From Flavobacterium lotistagni (GTDB taxonomy: Bacteria; Bacteroidota; Bacteroidia; Flavobacteriales; Flavobacteriaceae), in contig NZ_JAAJBU010000012.1 in assembly GCF_011392125.1 (NCBI RefSeq), forward strand, positions 1 to 64,000: a stretch of DNA of 64,000 nucleotides, in the 5' to 3' direction. Made by a program: the position numbers and the translations under genes. The notes below the pieces were generated by a model, which saw only the letters and a list, made by a program, of their open reading frames with translations, was not told the origin of the DNA and did not search any database. Positions 6,961-13,842 of this stretch are shown here, piece by piece (the stretch's first letter is position 1; each line of letters opens with the position of its first letter).

Positions 6961-8214
6961 ATGTCATTAAATCAGGCTTTTTCAATGATGTTTTCTTCAG
7001 GCGAAAAAAGAGGTGCGGATAGCGTTTCTTATTTCAATGATTTCACATCTTTCTTTTTGTCTGATTCGAAGGCAAAAACTTCATCGCTTAACTATAAAGC
7101 TTCCTTAAAACTTTCTGCTGTATTTAATGCTGTTGAGCAAATTAGCAACGATATAGCAAAGATTCCATTTTTTGTATATAAGGTAGTAGAGAACGGAAGT
7201 GAACGCTTTAAAGCGCATCCTGTGGATTGGCTTTTGTCAACTGAACCTAATCCGTTCATGACTTCGTTCATTTGGAAAAAAGTTACAGCAATTTCATTGT
7301 TACTTCGTGGAAACTCGCTTTCTAAAATTGAAACAAATCATAAAGGTGATATTATAGAATTAACTTTTATTGATTGGGATGATGTTTTAGATATTAAAAA
7401 AGTTGCAGGTGAAATCTTATACTTCGTACGTGGTTATGATAAACCGCTTTTATCCTCTGAGGTTCTACATTTTAAAAACTTTACTCACAATGGTTTTGTA
7501 GGTGTTGGTGTAATTACTTATGCGGCCCAACAAATGAATCTAGCAATTGAAGTTCAGCAATTTTCAATTACAAATTTTGAAAACAAAGGGGTTCGAACTG
7601 GAGTTATTGAAACAGATAAAACTTTAAATGCTGATCCGAATAAACCTGGTGAAGCAACACCAAAGCAAAAAATAAAAACTGCGTGGAGTTCTGCAATGGC
7701 GCAAAAATCACCTGACCGGATTGTAGTGTTGGACGATGGTTTAAAATTCAAAGCTATAAATATCACGCCTCAGGAGGCCCAGATAATTGAAATGAGCCGA
7801 TTTACGGTTGAAGATATTGCCCGCTGGTTTAACATAGCGCCTCATAAAATAAAATCACTTCAGCAATCCACAAACAACAATATCGAACAGCAATCATTGG
7901 ATCATGTTTCTGATACGATGCAACCTTATGTAACTAATATCGAACAGGAACTTTCAAAAAAATTGTTTTCCAATGCAGACCGTAAATCTTATTTCGTAAA
8001 AGGAAATATGAACGTTCTGCTTCGTGCTGATATGAAAACCCGTTCTGAAGCGATTTGCCGATATATTATGACTGGTGTTTATACTCGAAATCAGGGCAGA
8101 TTACTAGAAGATCAAAATGCTGGACCAGCTATGTTGGATGAATACCTAACGCCTGTAAACACTTTTACAGAATCTCAAATAGAAGACAACTTAAAAGAAA
8201 AGAAAAATGAATAA
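6961..8214 (+). CDS. Portal protein (HK97 family)
   Basis: This 417-aa protein forms the dodecameric DNA gate at one capsid vertex. The N-terminal LKLSAVFNAVEQISNDIAKIPFFVYK segment, the LSTEPNPFMTSFIWKK stretch and the C-terminal RSEAICRYIMTGVYTRNQGR region are typical of the HK97 portal family, and length is normal. It overlaps the protease gene by 8 nt, and the head module runs portal, protease, capsid as in HK97. The ATG lies 16 nt after the promoter-like element. Confidence 0.95.
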   Translation: MSLNQAFSMMFSSGEKRGADSVSYFNDFTSFFLSDSKAKTSSLNYKASLKLSAVFNAVEQISNDIAKIPFFVYKVVENGSERFKAHPVDWLLSTEPNPFMTSFIWKKVTAISLLLRGNSLSKIETNHKGDIIELTFIDWDDVLDIKKVAGEILYFVRGYDKPLLSSEVLHFKNFTHNGFVGVGVITYAAQQMNLAIEVQQFSITNFENKGVRTGVIETDKTLNADPNKPGEATPKQKIKTAWSSAMAQKSPDRIVVLDDGLKFKAINITPQEAQIIEMSRFTVEDIARWFNIAPHKIKSLQQSTNNNIEQQSLDHVSDTMQPYVTNIEQELSKKLFSNADRKSYFVKGNMNVLLRADMKTRSEAICRYIMTGVYTRNQGRLLEDQNAGPAMLDEYLTPVNTFTESQIEDNLKEKKNE

Positions 8215-8863
8215 GGATTATATCAAAAACATTGAAGGCGCTGAACGACGATTTTTTGAATCTAAGGTTCGTGCGGTTAAGCCTGATGAATCTAACAATG
8301 AAGATTTAGCTATAATTGAAGGCTACGCGGCAAAATTTAATTCAGAGACGGTTATAGGTCATTATTACAAGTTCCGTGAAAAAATCCTTCCGGGTGCTTT
8401 TGATGATGTGCTGAATGATGATGTACGTTGTTTGTTCAATCATGATCCTAATTATGTTTTGGCTCGATGTTCAAAAGGTAAAGGCACACTTACTTTATCT
8501 GTTGATAACATTGGATTGAAATACAGTTACAAAACACCTGATCGCCAGTATGCAAAAGATTTGGCCGATGCAATTGCAAGTGGCGATGTTTCTCAATCTT
8601 CTTTTGCATTTGAGGTTGAAACGCAAACTTGGACTGAGCCTGATGGCGAAGAAATTGGAACGCGTGAAATTGTAAAGTATAAAAGGCTTTATGATGTATC
8701 GCCGGTAACTTATCCGGCTTATCCCGATACCGAAGTTGCAAAACGTAGCTTCGACGAATACAAAAAAGAAAATCCGGGCGAACAAAATCGTACCGATGAC
8801 AATAATGAGCTGGATGAAGTCGAGGCTCAAATTATTATTAACTCAAATTTAAATTTAAAGTAA
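8207..8863 (+). CDS. Prohead protease (HK97 family)
   Basis: This 218-aa maturation protease has the family pattern EGYAAKFNSE, ILPGAFDDVL, VRCLFNHDPNYVLAR (catalytic His region) and GDVSQSSFAFEVE (catalytic Ser region). It trims capsid protein and scaffold during prohead maturation. It starts within the portal gene and its stop overlaps the capsid start, so the three genes are translationally coupled. Confidence 0.95.
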   Translation: MNKDYIKNIEGAERRFFESKVRAVKPDESNNEDLAIIEGYAAKFNSETVIGHYYKFREKILPGAFDDVLNDDVRCLFNHDPNYVLARCSKGKGTLTLSVDNIGLKYSYKTPDRQYAKDLADAIASGDVSQSSFAFEVETQTWTEPDGEEIGTREIVKYKRLYDVSPVTYPAYPDTEVAKRSFDEYKKENPGEQNRTDDNNELDEVEAQIIINSNLNLK

Positions 8864-10158
8864 TGAAAAGATCTGTTCAATTAAGACAGGAGCGCTCGAC
8901 AAAAATTGACGCTCAAACGGCTTTCGCTAAAAAAATCCAGGACGAAAAAAGAAAAATGACACCGGATGAAGTGACGCAATTTCGTACACAACAAACCGAA
9001 ATTGATAATCTTACTTCCGAAATCGAAGTCGAAGAAAAGTTGGAAGAAAACCAACGAACTCAGAACGGAAAATCTGTAACAACTGAAGGTGATGATTCTG
9101 AAAAAAGAGAAAAACGCAAATTGTATGCGGATTTCGATTTTTCTAAAGCGCTTCGCAGTGCGCCAACCGGAAACTTCGATGGTGTTGAAAAAGAAGTGCA
9201 TGATATTGCAGTTGAAGAAATGCGCGCAAACGGTAAGTCTGCGCCTGCATCATCGTTTACCATTCCTTCTGATATGGTTCGTGCTTCTGCTCAAACCGTT
9301 TCTGAGGATTCCGGTAACTATGGTGGTCAGTTGGTGGTTAGTCAACAACCGCGTCCTGTGGCTGGCTTTTTGCCAAAATTGTTTTTAGAGCAAATGGGTG
9401 CTACGGTTTTAACCGGTGTTGAGGGCGGTACTTTGCCTTTGCCTGTTGTTGAGGAATACGACTTCGGTTGGTATGCTGAAACGGCAACGATTTCATCACA
9501 GAAAAAAACGATCACAGGCCCAGTTGCATCTGCTAAACGTGCTGGTGCGGTTGTGTTGATTTCGAACCGGCTTTTAAATCAATCATCATTACCGGTTCGT
9601 CAAATGGTGATGAACATGCTTGGCGCGGGTGCAGCAAAATGTTTGAATGGTGCTGCTATTTCGGGTACTGGACTATCAAACGATCCTACAGGATTGATTA
9701 ACATGACCGGAATCCTTACTTCATCGCAATCTGATGATGCGGCCGCAACTTGGGCAAGGGTAACAGAACTTCAGGGATTGATCAAAAAGAATGATTCAAC
9801 CGAACAATCTTTAGGTTACTTACTTGATCCTGTTTTGGAAGCGTCGATGATGACGCTTAAAAAAGATGAAGGTTCAGGTTTGTTCTTATCGCAAGATGGT
9901 AAAATCGGTGGTTACAAATCGGTTGCAACATCGCTTGTACCTTCAATTGCCGCTGCTGGTGGTAATCCTGAATTACACCATTTAATTTTTGGTGATTTCT
10001 CACAAATGTTCGTAGTTCAATGGGGCGGTATTTCCTTTGTTGTCGATCCTGTATCAGCTGCTGATTCTAACAGTCTGAAAGTTGTTGTAAATATGGATGC
10101 TGATGTTCAGGTAGCAAACAAAAAAGCGTTTGCAATCAACAGCTGGTTGAGTGTGTAA
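8863..10158 (+). CDS. Major capsid protein (HK97 family)
   Basis: This 431-aa protein begins with a charged coiled-coil region (about residues 1-90), the delta domain that acts as internal scaffold and is cleaved by the protease. The shell domain follows, with LVVSQQPRPVAGFLPKLF, an AETATISSQKKT E-loop-like stretch and LGAGAAKCLNGAAISGTG. The pattern LGYLLDPVLEASMMTLKKDE is typical for the family. The gene overlaps the protease stop by one base and is followed by a strong hairpin terminator, as expected for the most highly expressed head gene. Confidence 0.95.
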   Translation: MKRSVQLRQERSTKIDAQTAFAKKIQDEKRKMTPDEVTQFRTQQTEIDNLTSEIEVEEKLEENQRTQNGKSVTTEGDDSEKREKRKLYADFDFSKALRSAPTGNFDGVEKEVHDIAVEEMRANGKSAPASSFTIPSDMVRASAQTVSEDSGNYGGQLVVSQQPRPVAGFLPKLFLEQMGATVLTGVEGGTLPLPVVEEYDFGWYAETATISSQKKTITGPVASAKRAGAVVLISNRLLNQSSLPVRQMVMNMLGAGAAKCLNGAAISGTGLSNDPTGLINMTGILTSSQSDDAAATWARVTELQGLIKKNDSTEQSLGYLLDPVLEASMMTLKKDEGSGLFLSQDGKIGGYKSVATSLVPSIAAAGGNPELHHLIFGDFSQMFVVQWGGISFVVDPVSAADSNSLKVVVNMDADVQVANKKAFAINSWLSV

Positions 10159-10173
10159 ATTAAAGTCTAACTA

Positions 10174-10198
10174 GGAAAAGCCTACGGGCTTTTCCTTA
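10174..10198 (+). terminator. Rho-independent terminator after capsid gene
   Basis: A perfect 9-bp stem GGAAAAGCC / GGCTTTTCC with loop TACG is followed by TTAAT. It may be a partial terminator that sets capsid expression above the downstream connector genes. Confidence 0.75.
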
Positions 10199-10210
10199 AT
10201 CTTTATAACA

Positions 10211-10633
10211 ATGTCAAATAAAAAAATCTTAATTTTTTCATTACTTCCGCTATTGCCTTTCGGTTTGCCGAATCGTGAAAACCAATTGGTTGAAGTCGAT
10301 GAAAAACAGGGTCAGGAAATGATTGATGCTGGCTATGGACGTAAAGCTTCAGATGATGAATCGAAAGAGTATAACGCTAAACAAAAAGCTAAAGCATCAT
10401 CTGAAAAAAAGGCAAACGAAACTGACAACGCTCAGTTAAAAGCTGACTTGGAAGCCGCTAAGTCAGAACTCGAAACTGCTACAGGTGAAAACACTCAGTT
10501 AAAAGCTGATTTGGAAGCCGCTAAGTCAGAACTCGAAACTGCTACAGGTGAAAACACTCAGTTAAAAGCTGATTTAGAAACCGCCAAAGGTGATCTTGAA
10601 AAAGCAAAAGCCGCTTCGAAAAACAATAATTAA
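10211..10633 (+). CDS. Repeat-containing coiled-coil protein after capsid (140 aa)
   Basis: The N-terminal half has a hydrophobic start (KKILIFSLLPLLPFG), then KASSEKKANETDN, then three repeats of a 21-residue unit (QLKADLEAAKSELETATGEN plus one). Twenty-one residues equal three heptads, so the protein should form a rigid coiled coil. The position after the capsid gene suggests a head fibre, decoration or scaffold-like role, but this is inference. The near-exact DNA repeats could change copy number by slippage and alter rod length. Confidence 0.75.
   Translation: MSNKKILIFSLLPLLPFGLPNRENQLVEVDEKQGQEMIDAGYGRKASDDESKEYNAKQKAKASSEKKANETDNAQLKADLEAAKSELETATGENTQLKADLEAAKSELETATGENTQLKADLETAKGDLEKAKAASKNNN
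10431..10619 (+). repeat. 63-bp in-frame tandem repeat
   Basis: Units start at 10431, 10494 and 10557 (CTCAGTTAAAAGCTGA). The first two are nearly identical over 63 bp; the third degenerates after about 20 bp. They encode the coiled-coil repeats. Confidence 0.9.
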
Positions 10634-10650
10634 AATCTAATCTCAAAACA

Positions 10651-11214
10651 ATGGTTACAGAAGTTTCAATAGTTCCGTTTTCAGAAAATGAGGCTAGTTT
10701 GATTACGCTTGCAAAAGCTAAAAAGCAATTGCGTATCGAAGCGTCGATTACTGATGAAGATGATTTGATTCAGGTTTACATCGATGCGGCTCAATCTGCT
10801 GCTGAAAATTATATAGGTAGGGTTATTGGCCGCCGCAAATTAATCCTGAAAATGAATTCTTTTGATCTGAAGGAAATTGAAGCAAGTTCCAATGAAAAAA
10901 TTGAAAGTGTAGTTTACTTTCCGGCTGGTGAAACAGAATCGGTTACTATGCCTGCTGATCAGTATAAATTGAAAACTTCTAATGTGATTAATTGTTTTGA
11001 GATTGGTTTTTTATCTACTCCTGAAGTAGCTGATAGACCGGATGCAATTACGATAACGGTTGTTCAGGGTTATACTTTGGCTGAATGTCCTAAAGCAATC
11101 ATTCAGGCTATGAATCTTTTGATTTCTGATTATTATGATCGTCGTGAAGATCGTGAGCAGGGTAATAATCCTGCTTCGAACAATCTTTTGCGCCCTTACA
11201 GAAGATACAACTAA
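10651..11214 (+). CDS. Head-tail connector protein (HK97 gp6-like)
   Basis: This 187-aa protein has the connector signature: LITLAKAKKQLRIEAS, DDLIQVYIDAAQSAAENYIGR, and a C-terminal CPKAIIQAMNLLISDYYDRRED helix. It forms the ring below the portal to which tail proteins attach. It lies 17 nt after the coiled-coil gene, and a hairpin follows its stop. Confidence 0.9.
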   Translation: MVTEVSIVPFSENEASLITLAKAKKQLRIEASITDEDDLIQVYIDAAQSAAENYIGRVIGRRKLILKMNSFDLKEIEASSNEKIESVVYFPAGETESVTMPADQYKLKTSNVINCFEIGFLSTPEVADRPDAITITVVQGYTLAECPKAIIQAMNLLISDYYDRREDREQGNNPASNNLLRPYRRYN

Positions 11215-11219
11215 AAATT

Positions 11220-11240
11220 AAAGCGTTTTAACGCTTTTCT
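11220..11240 (+). terminator. Weak hairpin terminator
   Basis: A short stem AAAGCG / CGCTTT with an A/T loop and trailing TTCTTAA follows the connector gene. The stem is short, so termination would be partial. Confidence 0.45.
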
Positions 11241-11281
11241 TAATGCCTTATATATCAATCATAGTTTCAAAATAAAAGTAG

Positions 11282-11313
11282 CTTAAAATCAAAATTCGCA
11301 AAAAATAACTTTT
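11282..11313 (+). promoter_or_regulatory. A-rich promoter-like block abutting ATG
   Basis: The 32 nt before the ATG at 11314 match the block before the terminase ATG (4332-4364) apart from one substitution and one inserted T. It ends TAACTTTT directly on the ATG, which suggests a leaderless or very short-leader late transcript. Confidence 0.5.
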
Positions 11314-11646
11314 ATGAATAGAGCGCCTTTTATTGGAACGATGGATAGGATTGTAAAGATTGTGAAGCTTGAAAAATCACAATCAGAAACCGGCTCGGTT
11401 TCTTCTGCTGATGAAGAAATATGTAAACCGTGGGCTAAACTTGAAAGTGATTCCGGGTTTGAGGAATTGCAAGGAAAAGTTAAGCATACCGTTAAGCGAA
11501 GTTATATCATCCGGCATAATTCCGATGTTGCAGCGAATGGTAAAAACTATGTTCTTATAGACAATGAAATTCGTTTCAGGATTACGCATGTTGAGCCTTT
11601 AGGTCGTAGAAGTCATTTGAAATTATATACTGAACTGTATGAATGA
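11314..11646 (+). CDS. Head closure / head-tail joining protein
   Basis: This 110-aa protein has the pattern of phage head-tail joining proteins: an N-terminal MDRIVKIVKL strand, a CKPWAKLESDSGFEELQGK middle and C-terminal RFRITHVEPLGRRSHLKLYTELYE. It should seal the head and form the tail interface. The stop overlaps the next start by 4 nt. Its own promoter-like block precedes it. Confidence 0.85.
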   Translation: MNRAPFIGTMDRIVKIVKLEKSQSETGSVSSADEEICKPWAKLESDSGFEELQGKVKHTVKRSYIIRHNSDVAANGKNYVLIDNEIRFRITHVEPLGRRSHLKLYTELYE

Positions 11647-12221
11647 GTAGTGATGGCTTCCATATCGATATAAAAGGCTTTCCTGAACTGAAACGAAAAA
11701 TTCAGGAACTCGATAAAGATCCTGCAAAGAAAACCGAAATTCTAGGGATATTAAGAGCGGTTGCTGGTTCAACGGTTTCAAAAGCTAAAGAGCTTGCGCC
11801 TGTATCGGAAAAAGATCATTTGGTTTCTGGAAAGCGTACGCGGAAAATGATCAGGCCGGGCAATTTAAAAAGGTCAATCGGTACGATTACCGGTAAGCGT
11901 GGTGCGGCGGTAGAAAATCCGACTATTTATGTCGGGCCGCGTGCTAAAGGCAATTTTGATGGTTGGTATGGTGCAATGGTTGAAGCTGGTCATAACGTAT
12001 ATCGCAACTCAAAAAAGTATGTGGTGTACAAAAGGAAAAAAACAAAACGAACCCGAAATAGCTTAGAGCGAGTTCGCGGAAAAGGTGTTAACAGTAAAGT
12101 GGGTTTTGTACCTGGTTGGTTTTATCTGAAAAAAGCTTATGCAGCCACAAACGGTAACGTTACAGCAGAATCAGCGAGTAAGGTCGCAAGATACATTCAA
12201 CGGCGAATTGATAGATTATGA
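11643..12221 (+). CDS. Tail completion protein (HK97 gp10-like)
   Basis: This 192-aa protein carries the family start GFPELKRKIQELDKDPAKKTE, the KAKELAPVSE segment and the GTITGKRG, YVGPRAKGNFDGWYGAMVEAG core. The C-terminal part has GWFYLKKAYA. The family takes part in head-tail joining and tail completion. It overlaps its neighbours by 4 nt at both ends. Confidence 0.88.
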   Translation: MSSDGFHIDIKGFPELKRKIQELDKDPAKKTEILGILRAVAGSTVSKAKELAPVSEKDHLVSGKRTRKMIRPGNLKRSIGTITGKRGAAVENPTIYVGPRAKGNFDGWYGAMVEAGHNVYRNSKKYVVYKRKKTKRTRNSLERVRGKGVNSKVGFVPGWFYLKKAYAATNGNVTAESASKVARYIQRRIDRL

Positions 12222-12583
12222 AAGAAGCAAGCGAATTATTATTTAGTTTTTTAACAAGTCAGTCGGTTTTTACTGATGTGGTTGGTCAATTAAATGGTGT
12301 GTGGAAACTATATCCAATTGCCGCTGATAGTGATGTTCCTGAACCTTTTGCAACTTATCGAATCCGTGAGCAATCTGGTGCAACTAAAGATGCTTCGTCA
12401 TATTTGGTTTCGTTAGGAGTTTTCTTTAGTCCCGAACAGTATGATGAATGTGTTGCTTTTTGTGATGCAATTACGCCTATAATCCGTGGTCATCGTGATT
12501 TTGAATGGATTACCTCTGAACCGGACATCGATGATGAAGATGGTTCTTTTGTCTCAATTATTAATTTTAAAATAACAATTTAA
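12218..12583 (+). CDS. Tail terminator protein (DUF3168-like)
   Basis: This 121-aa protein has the typical layout of DUF3168 tail terminators: an N-terminal LLFSFLTSQSVFTDVVG helix, PEPFATYRIREQSG, and YLVSLGVFFSPEQYDECVAFCDAI near the middle. It should cap the tail tube at the head-proximal end. Start and stop overlap both neighbours, so it is part of the tail morphogenesis operon. Confidence 0.85.
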   Translation: MKEASELLFSFLTSQSVFTDVVGQLNGVWKLYPIAADSDVPEPFATYRIREQSGATKDASSYLVSLGVFFSPEQYDECVAFCDAITPIIRGHRDFEWITSEPDIDDEDGSFVSIINFKITI

Positions 12584-13002
12584 TGGCATCAACAATTTAC
12601 AAAGGTAAAGACCTTAGATTAAAAGCTGATGGTAAAGTAATTTACCATGCAACGGAATGTACTTTCTCTTCAAGTATGAAGATTGAAAGTATTGCAACCA
12701 AAGATACCAACGGCGAAGTTGGTGTACCATCAAACTTAAGCTGGAGCATGACTTCAAAAGGTTTGATTGCAAATAAACCGGCTGGTTCGACTACGCATCA
12801 GGACGTAAAATCATTACTCGATTTACACAAAGCTGGAACTGAAATTGAACTTTCTTTCACGACTGGTGAAGTTGGTGATATAATTATTACAGGAAATGCA
12901 TTCATTGAATCAGCTTCTTTGGGTGCACCGGTTGAAGGAAATACTTCTTTTGATGCATCGTTTAAAGGTAATGGTGATTACACCGTAGAAGTTGTCGCCT
13001 AA
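12583..13002 (+). CDS. Major tail tube protein
   Basis: This 139-aa beta-rich protein (TIYKGKDLRLKADGKVIYHA, ECTFSSSMKIESIATKDTN, VEGNTSFDASFKGNGDYTVE) fits phage tail tube proteins of the TP901-1-like class. It polymerises into the hollow tail. Its position between tail terminator and tail chaperones is canonical. Confidence 0.88.
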   Translation: MASTIYKGKDLRLKADGKVIYHATECTFSSSMKIESIATKDTNGEVGVPSNLSWSMTSKGLIANKPAGSTTHQDVKSLLDLHKAGTEIELSFTTGEVGDIIITGNAFIESASLGAPVEGNTSFDASFKGNGDYTVEVVA

Positions 13003-13003
13003 T

Positions 13004-13375
13004 ATGAAAAAAGTAATTATTGAATTTGGGGCGCATAAATTTGCGCTCCAATTTGATTTCTTTACATTTCTCAAAATTTCTGAATTGTGGGAAGTAGAAG
13101 GAATGACGGCTTTAGGTCAAAAGATAGCATCTTTTATAACTCCTGACGGTGATTTTACTTTACGGTCTTATGCATATATCGCTGATATTTGTTTTGCGGC
13201 CGCTATGATTGAAAACCCTGAATCGGAAGTTAATTTTGATAAAAAAGAATGTCAAAAATATCTGTTTGAAAATCCTGCTAAAATTCAGGAAATCATGGTA
13301 GCTTTTTATGCATCCATGCCTGTTATCAAATCGGTTGAATCGGGAAAGTATATAGCGGCGAAAGTAAAGAAGTAA
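13004..13375 (+). CDS. Tail assembly chaperone (G protein)
   Basis: This 123-aa protein begins MKKVIIEFGAHKFALQFDF; I choose the ATG at 13004, just after the tail tube stop, over the upstream in-frame ATG at 12992. It is the short form of the G/GT chaperone pair that coats the tape measure before tube polymerisation. Its 3' end carries a slippery-type stretch, and a start-less ORF in the -1 frame follows immediately. Confidence 0.82.
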   Translation: MKKVIIEFGAHKFALQFDFFTFLKISELWEVEGMTALGQKIASFITPDGDFTLRSYAYIADICFAAAMIENPESEVNFDKKECQKYLFENPAKIQEIMVAFYASMPVIKSVESGKYIAAKVKK

Positions 13376-13725
13376 AATCTGAAACGTGGGATGATCTTGA
13401 ATCTTTTGCGTGTGGTTATGTAGGTTTACAAATCAATTATTTCTATAGTCTTACGCCGCGTCAATTTGATAATATTGTTTACGGTTTTAATAAACGTGAA
13501 GAAAGTAAATCGCGTGAATCCTGGTTACAAACCCGATGTATTTTTTACCGGTGCATTCAACCATATTTGACTGAGCAAATGACTGAGCAGGAATATTTTC
13601 CGTTTGAATGGGAAACCGTTACTCAAAAGCTTTCCTCAGATTATTTGAATGAAATTGAAGAAAGTAAAAAAAGATGGGAGCTTCGAGATAAAAAGAAGTT
13701 AGAAAACCAACAAAAACAAAAATAA
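13004..13725 (+). CDS. GT tail assembly chaperone by predicted -1 frameshift
   Basis: After the G stop at 13373-13375 the -1 frame is open to TAA at 13723-13725 and lacks an early start codon. It encodes VKSETWDDLESFACGYVGL and a charged C-terminus. At GTA-AAG-AAG-TAA a -1 slip on AAG (A_AAG tetramer, near 13364-13372) would fuse G to this T domain and give about 240 aa. G-GT fusion by -1 frameshift is known for many long-tailed phages; the exact slip site is inference. A terminator follows the T stop. Confidence 0.8.
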
Positions 13726-13738
13726 AAACTATGATAAA

Positions 13739-13764
13739 ACCCGGCTATTTTGCTGGGTTTTTCT
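13739..13764 (+). terminator. Terminator after chaperones
   Basis: A 7-bp stem ACCCGGC / GCTGGGT (one G-T pair) with an A/T loop is followed by a T-run. It separates the chaperone transcript from the tape measure promoter. Confidence 0.7.
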
Positions 13765-13770
13765 TTGTAT

Positions 13771-13822
13771 AAAGTACAAACTTTATACCTGAATCCGAAC
13801 ATCTCAAAACTACTTTTATCGG
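13771..13822 (+). promoter_or_regulatory. Second copy of repeated promoter-like element
   Basis: The same 20-nt block as at 6892-6911, then after the same gap TACTTTTA and ATCGGG. It lies directly downstream of a terminator and about 20 nt before the tape measure start, which supports a promoter role. Confidence 0.62.
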
Positions 13823-13842
13823 GAATAATAAACCTTATTTCT

